This document shows positions 1 through 7,063 of a stretch of 10,267 bases of DNA, piece after piece. Source of the DNA: Anaerolineae bacterium. Its GTDB lineage: Bacteria > Chloroflexota > Anaerolineae > Anaerolineales > Villigracilaceae. The stretch spans positions 1-10,267 of the forward strand of contig JAFLCF010000158.1 in NCBI GenBank assembly GCA_017303735.1. Direction: 5' to 3'. The notes under the pieces are model-generated. The model was not told the DNA's origin, searched no databases, and worked only from the letters and a program-made list of their open reading frames with translations. Position 1 is the first letter of the stretch. Each line of letters opens with the position of its first letter. The position numbers were made by a program, and so were the translations under genes.

Positions 1-394
1 CGGGTCCGCTGATGCGGTTGACCGTGCCAAAGCTCGACTCAATTCCATTTGCAGTGGGGCGCCCAATGGCAAGCACGAATTGTCCCACACGTGCAGGTGT
101 CTTTGCAACATCTGCTGGGGTGGCAAAAGGCGAATCCAACTTCAAGACCGCCAAATCCGTTCCCGGGTCACGACCGGCGAGACGGGCAGTGAGTTGGCTT
201 CCATCATCAAACAAAATGCGAATGTCTTCTTCCCGCTCAACCACATGCCCGGCGGTCAAAATGGTATCTTTTGTAAAAGCGATACCACTGGCAGGCAGGC
301 GGCGACGGGCATCTACCAACACAGTGTATTTGCCAGCCTTCTGAGCAGCGTTCGCCATGGCGTCGGAAAGTTCGTTAAAAATATTTTTACTCAT
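1..394 (-). CDS. HtrA/trypsin-like serine protease, N-terminal part (cut by window edge)
   Basis: Partial gene; 131 codons are visible and the C-terminal part lies outside the window. The reading frame from the ATG at 394 gives a trypsin-fold (S1C, DegP/HtrA-like) protease domain. A glycine-rich strand ends in TILTAGHVV, with the likely catalytic His at residue 50, and GTDLAVLKL places the likely catalytic Asp at residue 80. Further on, GQFVLAIGRP and GTVNRISG are typical of the strands before the active-site loop. The nucleophile Ser (GNSGGP-type motif) would be outside the window and was not seen. The start is supported by AAAGGAG a few bases upstream. No signal peptide or N-terminal membrane segment precedes the protease domain, unlike classical DegP/DegS, so the product may be cytoplasmic. 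It lies 128 bp downstream of panE on the same strand; cotranscription is possible but unproven. A PDZ domain may follow but cannot be seen. Confidence 0.85.
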   Translation of the reverse strand, partial: MSKNIFNELSDAMANAAQKAGKYTVLVDARRRLPASGIAFTKDTILTAGHVVEREEDIRILFDDGSQLTARLAGRDPGTDLAVLKLDSPFATPADVAKTPARVGQFVLAIGRPTANGIESSFGTVNRISGP

Positions 395-522
395 TTTATA
401 TACTCCTTTATACCGCGTTCGTTTTTTCTGCCGGGGTGCCTCCACGACAGGTCAAATAGCGGATCGAGAGTTGGAGTGTATCTGCGATTTGACCGATGCG
501 GTACTGGACGTTCGGGTAGGTC

Positions 523-1452
523 TTACTGCCCGCGGGCTTTTTGCTCGAGCGGCAAAAGATCGGCGAAGATTTTTTCGTGATTGGGCGTTGGTACCCCGGC
601 GGCTTTTCCCAACCGTATAACTGCCCCGATCTGCTCGTTTAATTCGGAGGGTTTGCCTGCCATGATATCTTTTTGCATCGAAGCCGTCATGTTGCCGGGA
701 GCTTTATCCAGGCGTTGTAGGGTTTCATCCACAAAATTATCGGCAATGCCAATACCCATTGCACGCGCCACTGCAGCCGTTTCATGGAAAGCCCCGATCA
801 ATAGAGCACGGGTCTCAGGGTCAGCACGATACTCGCCCAAAGGCTTGCGCGCATATGCACCCACTCCGCTCGTGCCGGTGATAAAGATGAATTTTTCCCA
901 CATTGCCAATTGAATATCGGCAGGGACCTCTGCAACGATACCTGTAATCGAATTAATCAAAGCATGGATCTTTTGCAAACGTTCACTATTGGAATTGTCC
1001 CATTCTCCGTATGCGATATAGGGTTTTACTCCCACATGACGGATCAAGCCCGGGGCTTCGATGTATACGCTGATGCGGCAGAGCCCACCTATCACGTGCT
1101 GTACACCAAATGCGGTGATAAGCTTTTCCATATGTTCCATGCCGTTGAGCAATGGCAAAATGACAGTGTCACTCCCGATAAGGGGTGTCATTTGGGTAAT
1201 GGCTTCATCCAATTGCCAGGCTTTGGTGGCGAGAAGGATCAGGTTCACTGCGCCAATGGATTGTGGGGAGTCAGTCACATTTGCGGGATGAATGGTGAAA
1301 TTGCCATCGACCGATTCGACACGCAAGCCTGATTCACGAATCGCAGCAAGATGATTTCCACGCGCGAGGAAGGTGACATCCTCCCCGTTTTGGGCGAGAC
1401 GCCCACCGAAGTATCCGCCTACACCGCCAGTGCCAAAGACTGCAATTTTCAT
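523..1452 (-). CDS. panE: 2-dehydropantoate 2-reductase (ketopantoate reductase family)
   Basis: 309 aa, the usual length for the family. It would reduce 2-dehydropantoate to pantoate with NADPH in the pantothenate/CoA pathway in the cytoplasm. The N-terminus has a Rossmann dinucleotide-binding motif, GTGGVGGYFGG (residues 7-17). Family landmarks follow: ATKAWQ with Lys77, LLNGMEH with Asn103, WEKFIF with Lys187 (the expected catalytic lysine), and a C-terminal block with ASM (258-260), PSELNEQIGAVIRLG and GVPTPNH. These match the helical ketopantoate reductase C-domain and its substrate-binding Ser and Glu. The start at 1452 is preceded by GGAG about 9 nt upstream and puts the Rossmann glycines at the expected distance from the N-terminus. 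The gene is divergent from the GNAT gene, with 70 bp between them. Many PanE-family paralogues act on other 2-keto acids, so the family call is firm and the exact substrate less so. Confidence 0.9.
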   Translation of the reverse strand: MKIAVFGTGGVGGYFGGRLAQNGEDVTFLARGNHLAAIRESGLRVESVDGNFTIHPANVTDSPQSIGAVNLILLATKAWQLDEAITQMTPLIGSDTVILPLLNGMEHMEKLITAFGVQHVIGGLCRISVYIEAPGLIRHVGVKPYIAYGEWDNSNSERLQKIHALINSITGIVAEVPADIQLAMWEKFIFITGTSGVGAYARKPLGEYRADPETRALLIGAFHETAAVARAMGIGIADNFVDETLQRLDKAPGNMTASMQKDIMAGKPSELNEQIGAVIRLGKAAGVPTPNHEKIFADLLPLEQKARGQ

Positions 1453-1522
1453 GAACTGCTCCAGTTGATATAAAATAGTATTGTTTTATGGAAGTATATC
1501 TTAAGCAATAAACGGATGCCCA

Positions 1523-2041
1523 ATGAACTCATCAACCGATAGCATTACGCTTGCCACAGAACGCCTGTTTCTGCGTCAATTCACAATGGACGACCGGGAG
1601 TCACTTTTCAAGATCACCCAGGAGCCGGATATCTTTCAATACTTCCCCACCAAGACAGCATGGGATTTGGAGAAGGTGGATAGAAGTATTCAACATCAAA
1701 TCGAGCATTGGAATCAATTTGGTTACGGTCTTTGGGCTGTGACTCTACGAGAGACCGGTCAACTAATGGGTTGGTGCGGTTTGGAATTTTTACCAGATAC
1801 GAATGAAACCGAGGTAGGTTATCTTTTGAGCGGAGTGTTTTGGGGCAAGGGCTACGCCACAGAAGCAGCACGCGCCTCGGTGGAATTTGGGAAGAAGAAT
1901 ATCGGGCTAAAAGAAATCATCGGGTTGACTGATCCATTGAACATCGCATCGCAAAGAGTGTTGGGGAAATGCGGGCTGACGTTCACGCGACGACAAGTCT
2001 ATTTCGGGATGGAAATGTTTCGGTTCGCGATTCAGGCTTGA
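1523..2041 (+). CDS. GNAT family N-acetyltransferase (RimJ/RimL-like)
   Basis: 172 aa, a typical single-domain GNAT of the Acetyltransf_3 (RimJ/RimL) type, which transfers acetyl from acetyl-CoA to an amine; the substrate cannot be told. The N-terminal segment TERLFLRQFTMDD (residues 12-24) is the classic opening of this subfamily. The acetyl-CoA pyrophosphate-binding motif A is seen at EVGYLLSGVFWGKGYATEAA (97-116), where WGKGYA replaces the general Q/R-x-x-G-x-G/A. Motif B, with DPLNIASQRVLGKCGL (137-152), carries the expected Asn and Ser residues. The ATG at 1523 has no good Shine-Dalgarno sequence. A nearby ATG at 1515 is in another frame and stops after eight codons. The gene is transcribed away from panE and ends 35 bp before a bidirectional terminator. 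Confidence 0.88.
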   Translation: MNSSTDSITLATERLFLRQFTMDDRESLFKITQEPDIFQYFPTKTAWDLEKVDRSIQHQIEHWNQFGYGLWAVTLRETGQLMGWCGLEFLPDTNETEVGYLLSGVFWGKGYATEAARASVEFGKKNIGLKEIIGLTDPLNIASQRVLGKCGLTFTRRQVYFGMEMFRFAIQA

Positions 2042-2075
2042 GCGGGGAAAGAGGCGCGGTTCTTTATCCAAAAGA

Positions 2076-2107
2076 AAAAGCCGGGTGATTCGCATCATCC
2101 GGCTTTT
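2076..2107. terminator. Bidirectional rho-independent terminator between GNAT gene and MFS gene
   Basis: A 14-bp stem with one G-T wobble (arms 2076-2089 and 2094-2107) closes a TCGC loop. On the plus strand the arm ends in TTTT followed by GTGTTTT; on the minus strand it ends in CTTTTTCTTTT. It sits between the convergent ends of the GNAT gene (2041) and the DHA3-type MFS gene (2122), so it probably serves both, and it marks the likely 3' end of the long minus-strand operon. Confidence 0.85.
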
Positions 2108-2121
2108 GTGTTTTATTCAAA

Positions 2122-3477
2122 TCAAGCAGGTGCGGCTTCGGGTTCGGCTTTTGCCAACGCATCGTGGTCGGGCAAAATCGTTTCGGCATTGTGAATGGCT
2201 GGGATGAAATACCCAGCTCCGCCGACGAGGATACACAGCAAACCGCAGAAGGACATGATCAATCCCATGCCTGCGCCGGGACCGGTGCCCACCAACCCAC
2301 CAAACATTTCAGAGAGCATACTGGTGGTGCGCATTTGCGGCTCAAGGACAAAGTCTGCTAATGTACCGGCGATGATGGGCGAAATGGGATTGGTAAACCA
2401 GGCGATCAAACGACGCGCGGAGAAGACGCGCCCTTGCAAATCGGGTGCAACTTTGGATTGCCAGATCGCCTGATTGGAGCCATTGACCAATGGAATGACG
2501 ATGGATGAAACGATCATGCCGATGATCCAGATGGGCAAGCCTCCCACCAAGCCGAGAATTGCCATGCCAACGCCTGAGATCATCCACCCGACAAGGACTC
2601 CATGCACGCGGCGTTTGAAGCCACCCCAGGCACTCATGGCAATACCGCCAATAAGACCGCCAACTGCACCAGCAGTTAGAACAGAGCCGAGCAGGACGCT
2701 GTCATTGGCAGTGCGTGCAAGCACCATGGGCGCCAGCAATGTGAAGGAGATACCGGAGAACAAGTTACCGATAAAGAAAGTCAGTTGCAAGCCAAGTAAG
2801 CTGGGGCGGGCAAAAATATATTTGAAGCCATACGAAGCTTCTTTCCAGATGCTGCCTTTGCCCTGCTCACCTTCCTGTGTCCGTTGAGGCTGTGGCACAT
2901 GGACAATGCTCAACGCACCAATGGCAAGGATGAAAGTGGCAACATCAAAGAAGAGGAGTCCCGTCAGCCCAAAGATGGGAAGTAACATGCCCGCCAAAAG
3001 CGGTGCAACGACTCCTGGTCCTGCCTCAACAAGCGACATCATGCCGTTGGCACGTCCATATTGTTCCTTGGGGACCATGGTGCTGATCGCAGCAGAATAA
3101 GCGGGCCATTGGAAAGCATTGCCCAAGCCATAGATAATGCTGGCGACATACATATGCCAGAACTCAAGAATCCCGAAGTACTGAAAAACGAGGATGAGTA
3201 TGGTGGCAATGCCTGCCATCAGATCGCTGACCATCATCATCATTTTGCGATTGTGGCGGTCGACCATTACTCCGGCAATGGGAGAGATGATGAGAAAAGG
3301 CGTGATGAAGAAGACCTGCATCACGCCAAGCGCGGTGGCGCTTTCGGTTTTCTCGTACATCCAAATGGTAAGACCGAACTGGCTCATGGCGCTGGCAAGC
3401 ACAGAGATGATCTGCCCCAGCCAGACGATGGTGAAACCGAACATACCGCTGGGTTGTTTTGTGTTTGTGTTTTCCAT
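2122..3477 (-). CDS. MFS efflux transporter, DHA3 (macrolide-efflux/EntS-like) type
   Basis: 451 aa, with hydrophobic segments through the whole length consistent with 12 membrane helices. The opening GMFGFTIVWLGQIISVLAS, followed by QFGLTIWMYEKT, and the loop 2-3 signature AGVMVDRHNRK (residues 68-78) place it in the MFS_3/DHA3 group of proton-driven drug or siderophore exporters. The first helix pair is followed by FQWPAYSAAISTMVPKEQ, also typical of DHA3 proteins. The C-terminus is a short polar Ala/Glu/Pro tail. The start at 3477 has an AGG-containing purine stretch about 12 nt upstream, which is only moderately convincing. It is the last gene of the minus-strand cluster, separated from the small SHOCT-like gene by 111 bp containing an inverted repeat but no obvious terminator. 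The substrate is unknown; an exporter role is inferred from the family. Confidence 0.88.
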   Translation of the reverse strand: MENTNTKQPSGMFGFTIVWLGQIISVLASAMSQFGLTIWMYEKTESATALGVMQVFFITPFLIISPIAGVMVDRHNRKMMMMVSDLMAGIATILILVFQYFGILEFWHMYVASIIYGLGNAFQWPAYSAAISTMVPKEQYGRANGMMSLVEAGPGVVAPLLAGMLLPIFGLTGLLFFDVATFILAIGALSIVHVPQPQRTQEGEQGKGSIWKEASYGFKYIFARPSLLGLQLTFFIGNLFSGISFTLLAPMVLARTANDSVLLGSVLTAGAVGGLIGGIAMSAWGGFKRRVHGVLVGWMISGVGMAILGLVGGLPIWIIGMIVSSIVIPLVNGSNQAIWQSKVAPDLQGRVFSARRLIAWFTNPISPIIAGTLADFVLEPQMRTTSMLSEMFGGLVGTGPGAGMGLIMSFCGLLCILVGGAGYFIPAIHNAETILPDHDALAKAEPEAAPA

Positions 3478-3500
3478 TGAATCTTTACCTGTTGCGATAT

Positions 3501-3525
3501 ACGCAATACGAGTTACGTATTACGT
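3501..3525. repeat. Inverted repeat in the gap before the DHA3-type MFS gene
   Basis: Arms ACGCAATACG (3501-3510) and CGTATTACGT (3516-3525) are reverse complements with one mismatch and a 5-nt spacer. The repeat lies in the 111-bp gap between the small SHOCT-like gene and the downstream MFS gene. There is no T-run after it on the minus strand, so it does not look like an intrinsic terminator. It could be an mRNA processing or stability hairpin, an operator, or one copy of a genome-wide dispersed repeat. No convincing -35/-10 pair was found in the gap. Confidence 0.5.
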
Positions 3526-3588
3526 TCAACGCTCATTACTGCATCAATTTGAAGAAACTGTAGAAATACATCACACACTCACCTTTCA

Positions 3589-3972
3589 TTATTCAACGAA
3601 TATTTCGACGTGCTCGCCGTCTTCTTCATCGGTCACGTCGATGATCTTGCCGGTCACGCCCATGCGCAGAGCTTCCATCACATTGCTCATGTCTACACCC
3701 TGAACTTCAGGAGCAAAATGCGCGCCGATCTTAAGACCGGCATCCACCAGCGCGAGCGGAATTTGCACGGAGGCTTTCGAACGTCCGGTGCGAGTATCCG
3801 TCACACGGACTCGCAGCATGCGTGCCCCGCCAGCGGAAGGCGGTCGCGGCGGTGCTGGCACACCTCTGCGCGAGTCACTCAGAGCAGAGAGGAGCTTGGC
3901 ACCTTCCTCTGCGCTGATCTTGCCCTCTTCGATCAATTTTAGGATCTTCATTCTTTCTTCTACATTTGCCAT
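3589..3972 (-). CDS. Small soluble SHOCT-like domain protein
   Basis: 127 aa, function unknown. Residues 5-31 form the two-helix SHOCT-like motif (ILKLIEEGKISAEEGAKLL) also found in three other proteins of this cluster. A Pro/Ala-rich linker (38-46) follows, then a C-terminal domain (52-127) that starts with LRVRVTDTRTG, contains VQIPLALVDAG, and ends in the acidic stretch VTDEEDGEHVEIFVE. This domain aligns with the C-terminus of the two-TM protein at 5325-5966, so the two are paralogues with and without a membrane anchor. No signal peptide or membrane segment is present, so it is predicted to be cytoplasmic. AAAGGAG lies 9 nt before the ATG. It sits 63 bp downstream of one MFS gene and 111 bp upstream of another. 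From memory, similar small proteins are widespread in Firmicutes and Chloroflexota but uncharacterised. Confidence 0.88.
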   Translation of the reverse strand: MANVEERMKILKLIEEGKISAEEGAKLLSALSDSRRGVPAPPRPPSAGGARMLRVRVTDTRTGRSKASVQIPLALVDAGLKIGAHFAPEVQGVDMSNVMEALRMGVTGKIIDVTDEEDGEHVEIFVE

Positions 3973-4035
3973 ATTCCATTTCTCCTTTCGCCGTATGTTT
4001 CCGATGTCTGACCTTGCCGAAATAAGGTAGCGTCT

Positions 4036-5322
4036 CTAACTTGTCGCAACCACTGCGTTTTCGTCCACTGGCTTTTCTTCTTCGGGCAATTCTTCAGTTT
4101 TCGGAAGTTTGAATTTTATCCAGATCGGGATGACCGACAGCATAAGAACTGTTGCCGTAATCGTGAACGGCGCGGTCGGACCGAAATTTTCCCAAAGTTG
4201 AGCACCGATCCACGGAGCCGGAAGCGAGACCACGCCCAGGCTGGTGCTGAGAAAACTAAACGCCAATCCGCGCTGTTCCTTTGGCACCGCCTTACTAATG
4301 AGCGAAGAGTAGGCAGGCTGTGAAATACCTGCACCCAGCCCCGCCATGCCCCAGCCGACATAATACAGCCACTGTCCCGAAACTCCGAGCGGATAAATTC
4401 CCACCAACAGGAACAACGCCACAGACATCAGGATCATCCCCAGCGCAATCCCGACCCGCTCCCCTGCCTTATCCGAAAGCCAGCCGCCAGGGATGGTGCT
4501 TGCCATCATACAGATTCCAAAGAAAGAAGTTACCCAGCCAATCTGTTGATATGAAAGACCGCCGACCTCCTGCATATAAACCGGGAATAGACTCCCCGAA
4601 AATTGAAAGGAGATGTCGCGCAAACCATCGGTGATCAGCATCCACGTCAGCAAACCACCGGAAAAGATCATCCCAATGATCATGCCCATGTTTGATTTCA
4701 GGCTGGTAAAAGAAAGACTCTTCTTCTCGCCGTTCGCTTTTTCGGTCTTCGCGGCTTCACGTGCCATGCTCAAGCGCATCACCATCGCGATGAAGTAAAA
4801 AACGCCTGCCACAAAAAGCATCAGCTTAAAACCGTACGCGCCGGTCAATAAGCCGCCGAGCGGAGGTCCCACCACGGCTACGATCATGAAGATCGCTTGC
4901 GAAATACCATATACCTTGCCGCGATTATGTTCGCTGGAATGTTCGGCAATAAAGGCATCAAAGCTGGGACCCACCAATGAACGCGCCACAGCCCCAATCG
5001 CAGTCGCCAGCAACAGCCACTGCCAGGTATCTGCCAGCACCAACGGAATGTAGCCCAACACACCGAACACACTACCGATGGCAATGGCACGCAGTCGTCC
5101 CAGAGAGTCGGAAACCCAGCCGCCGAGAATTTGCAAAAAAAGCGGAACGATCATCGAAAGGGTAAAGAACAGCCCAATGTCCGTGATATCCGCATCCAAC
5201 TCTTTGAGATATAAAGGAAGTAATCCATCATACATGCTCCCGCCAACGTTCGCAAAAATCATCGCCGTCAGGAACAAGATCAATATGCCACTTAATAAAG
5301 GTTGTTTCTTGATGGTTTCCAT
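4036..5322 (-). CDS. MFS transporter (MFS_1 type, drug-efflux-like)
   Basis: 428 aa with about 12 hydrophobic segments. The loop 2-3 motif appears as GGWVSDSLGR (residues 67-76) and is repeated in the second half as GGWLSDKAGER (279-289), the expected pseudo-symmetry of the fold. A charged central loop rich in Lys/Glu lies around 186-210. VVGPPLGGLL (150-159) resembles the motif C of drug/proton antiporters, which favours export, but the substrate is unknown. The protein ends in an acidic soluble tail. The ATG at 5322 lies only 2 nt after the stop of the preceding SHOCT-like two-TM gene, with AGGA overlapping that gene's last codons, so the two are almost certainly cotranscribed and possibly translationally coupled. 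It differs in sequence type from the second MFS gene of the cluster (DHA3), so it does not look like a recent duplicate. Confidence 0.88.
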   Translation of the reverse strand: METIKKQPLLSGILILFLTAMIFANVGGSMYDGLLPLYLKELDADITDIGLFFTLSMIVPLFLQILGGWVSDSLGRLRAIAIGSVFGVLGYIPLVLADTWQWLLLATAIGAVARSLVGPSFDAFIAEHSSEHNRGKVYGISQAIFMIVAVVGPPLGGLLTGAYGFKLMLFVAGVFYFIAMVMRLSMAREAAKTEKANGEKKSLSFTSLKSNMGMIIGMIFSGGLLTWMLITDGLRDISFQFSGSLFPVYMQEVGGLSYQQIGWVTSFFGICMMASTIPGGWLSDKAGERVGIALGMILMSVALFLLVGIYPLGVSGQWLYYVGWGMAGLGAGISQPAYSSLISKAVPKEQRGLAFSFLSTSLGVVSLPAPWIGAQLWENFGPTAPFTITATVLMLSVIPIWIKFKLPKTEELPEEEKPVDENAVVATS

Positions 5323-5324
5323 TT

Positions 5325-5966
5325 TTATCCTATAAAGACTTGCACTCGTTCGCCGTCGTCGGCATCATCCACATGCACGATCAACGGGTCTTTGATATTT
5401 TTGGTCAACGCAATCGCGTTCACCACGTCATCTAAATTCGTATCCTTCAACCGGTCAATGCGATTTCCAAACGTTCGAATGAACCATGCTGCAAACCCAA
5501 GCGGTAAAGGGAACGCCAGCGAAATATGGCGCGGACCATCCTGGTCTTTCGAACGTGAACGATCCACATTCACATACAACCAGCGTGAGGTGCGGCTGCT
5601 TGCCCCCAGCGCGATCAACAGAATACCCAACGTCAGCGGCATACCCAAACAATAGAACCAGAAATTCAAACCAGAATTCTGCTGAATGGCGAACATCCAC
5701 CAGGCTGTAAATACGGTGATGAAGATGCCGATCCAGAGGAAGGCGCCGGAAAAGCGGTTTGCTCGGCGGCGTACTTCATCGATCTCCGGCGCCTCGCTTC
5801 TTTCCCCGCTCGAAACGGGTCCAAACTCAATCACCTCCGGCTCCGCTGAAACCGACTCCCCATCCGCAGACTCTTCCATCGCGCGCATGAGAGTCGCAGC
5901 CTCTTCCGCGCTGATCTTGCCATCTGCCACCATTTGCAGGATCTTCCTGCGTTCTTCAGAAGACAT
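5325..5966 (-). CDS. SHOCT-like protein with two membrane helices and a C-terminal domain
   Basis: 213 aa, function unknown. Residues 3-30 are the two-helix SHOCT-like motif (ILQMVADGKISAEEAATLM). An acidic linker (about 33-66) follows, then two likely membrane helices (about 71-93 and 101-121), then a C-terminal domain (129-213). That domain has YVNVDRSRS, ISLAFPLPLG and the acidic ending HVDDADDGERVQVFIG, and it matches the C-terminal domain of the small soluble protein at 3589-3972. With two helices, both the N-terminal motif and the C-terminal domain should face the same side, presumably the cytoplasm. Its ATG overlaps the stop of the DUF4097-type gene by one base (TAATG), a typical sign of translational coupling, and its stop lies 2 nt before an MFS gene. 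I infer a membrane-anchored partner for the other SHOCT-like proteins or for the transporter. Confidence 0.85.
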   Translation of the reverse strand: MSSEERRKILQMVADGKISAEEAATLMRAMEESADGESVSAEPEVIEFGPVSSGERSEAPEIDEVRRRANRFSGAFLWIGIFITVFTAWWMFAIQQNSGLNFWFYCLGMPLTLGILLIALGASSRTSRWLYVNVDRSRSKDQDGPRHISLAFPLPLGFAAWFIRTFGNRIDRLKDTNLDDVVNAIALTKNIKDPLIVHVDDADDGERVQVFIG

Positions 5967-7060
5967 TAAGAACCTCCTTCGAGTGCCGATAAAAGTTTTT
6001 CCGCATCTTCCGCGCTGATCTTTTTCTCTTGAAGCATCTTCAAGATCGCCAGGCGTTCTTCATCTGAAACCTGCTGTTTGGGCGGAACGGGTACACCTTT
6101 CGATAAATTCCAATTCCAACGCCCGATCTCCAACACGGCTTTGCCGCGCCCGCGCCGTTCGGCATCGCGAGTCTTTTGTTCGATACGTCGGCTTGCCGCT
6201 TCGATCTTTTTCTGCGCGCGTTCGGTTGCCTGCTCCACACGGCGCGAGATGCGCTCGCCAAACCCGGACCAATCCATGCCCAAGCCTGCAAAGTTGCCAA
6301 AGTCTTCCGCTGAGTCACCCGCATCAGACCGGTTGGAAACGCGGATATCTCCGCCTGCGGTTAGAGTCATATTGGCTGAGCCGTCACCCAGAATCAGCAC
6401 CCGGCTAGTGACATCTTCCTCGTTTTCCACACCGTCCCAATCTACATCAATATCATCGGCACTGAGGGTCAGGGTTGCATTGGCTTTGGGAGGCATTACC
6501 AATAAAATGTCATCGCCAGCATTGACAGAATAGGTGTTGCCTGCCTGCGGGTTGAGGTACAAGACCACATCTTCCCCCACATTGACAGTGACATTCCCAC
6601 GCACATCGCGCAGGGCAAGGTCATCTGAAACAGAGTCGAGACTGACATTGCCATCCACGTCACGGATGGAGACATCAGAATCCGCTTTACGGATGAACAA
6701 GCTTCCTTTTGCACCACGCAGGCTAAAGTCAGATTGAACCGTTTCGACCGCCACGGAGTTCACGTCGCGCATCGAAAGGTCGCCTTCGATGTTCTTTAAT
6801 TCGATCACTCCGGTCACACCGCGGATGGAAGCATCGCCAGTGATCTGTTTGATATAAATACTGGCGCTTTTGGGAACGCGGATCGAAAGATCATCATTGC
6901 AAGAGATGCGAACTTGATCGCCATCCTGGCTGACGTTCATTTCATCATCATCGGCTTTGAGAAGAATATCATCCCCTTCCCAGCCCACCAGGCTGAGATC
7001 GCCGTCAATGCTATCGATTTCGATCTTGGGGGTACGTCCTGCAGAAATAGTCTTAGACAT
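5966..7060 (-). CDS. DUF4097-type beta-repeat protein with C-terminal SHOCT-like motif
   Basis: 364 aa. Residues about 10-240 form a beta-rich repeat region of the DUF4097 (putative adhesin, YvlB/LiaX-like) type. At least five tandem units of 17-18 residues can be read at 76-93, 94-110, 111-128, 129-146 and 147-163, each built on D-x-S-[ILM]-R-[DG]-V followed by a second strand, as in a beta-solenoid. After a short linker comes a highly charged Arg/Glu/Lys helix, likely coiled coil (about 268-305), and then the SHOCT-like motif at 333-361 (LAILKMLQEKKISAEDAEKLL). In YvlB and LiaX, as I recall them, the helical motif is N-terminal, so this is the reverse order. There is no signal peptide or membrane helix. 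The start is strongly supported by GAGGAGG, which lies inside the last codons of the DUF2089 gene; the stop of that gene is 3 nt upstream. A role in sensing envelope stress is inferred from the family only. Confidence 0.85.
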   Translation of the reverse strand: MSKTISAGRTPKIEIDSIDGDLSLVGWEGDDILLKADDDEMNVSQDGDQVRISCNDDLSIRVPKSASIYIKQITGDASIRGVTGVIELKNIEGDLSMRDVNSVAVETVQSDFSLRGAKGSLFIRKADSDVSIRDVDGNVSLDSVSDDLALRDVRGNVTVNVGEDVVLYLNPQAGNTYSVNAGDDILLVMPPKANATLTLSADDIDVDWDGVENEEDVTSRVLILGDGSANMTLTAGGDIRVSNRSDAGDSAEDFGNFAGLGMDWSGFGERISRRVEQATERAQKKIEAASRRIEQKTRDAERRGRGKAVLEIGRWNWNLSKGVPVPPKQQVSDEERLAILKMLQEKKISAEDAEKLLSALEGGS

Positions 7061-7063
7061 GGC

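Noticed and set aside
408..522. An open frame of about 40 codons on the minus strand in the gap between panE and the protease gene, reading TYPNVQYRIGQIADTL and onward to a TAA at 408-410.
   Set aside because: It has no start codon with a ribosome binding site, runs into the 3' end of panE in a different frame, and the panE C-terminus already looks complete, so a frameshifted extension is not needed.
910..1332. A 140-codon plus-strand open frame antisense to panE.
   Set aside because: The panE frame is unambiguous over the same stretch, with Rossmann and catalytic motifs.
3232..3243. CATCATCATCAT simple repeat.
   Set aside because: It encodes four Met codons at residues 79-82 of the DHA3-type transporter, next to its loop motif, and is ordinary coding sequence.
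3061..3480. A 139-codon plus-strand open frame antisense to the DHA3-type MFS gene.
   Set aside because: The minus-strand frame has clear transporter helices and motifs; the antisense frame is His/Asp-rich low-complexity translation.
3536..3580. A tiny 11-17 codon minus-strand frame after the small SHOCT-like gene, ending MYFYSFFKLMQ.
   Set aside because: It has a purine-rich stretch upstream but is too short to support, and nothing but hydrophobic composition speaks for it.
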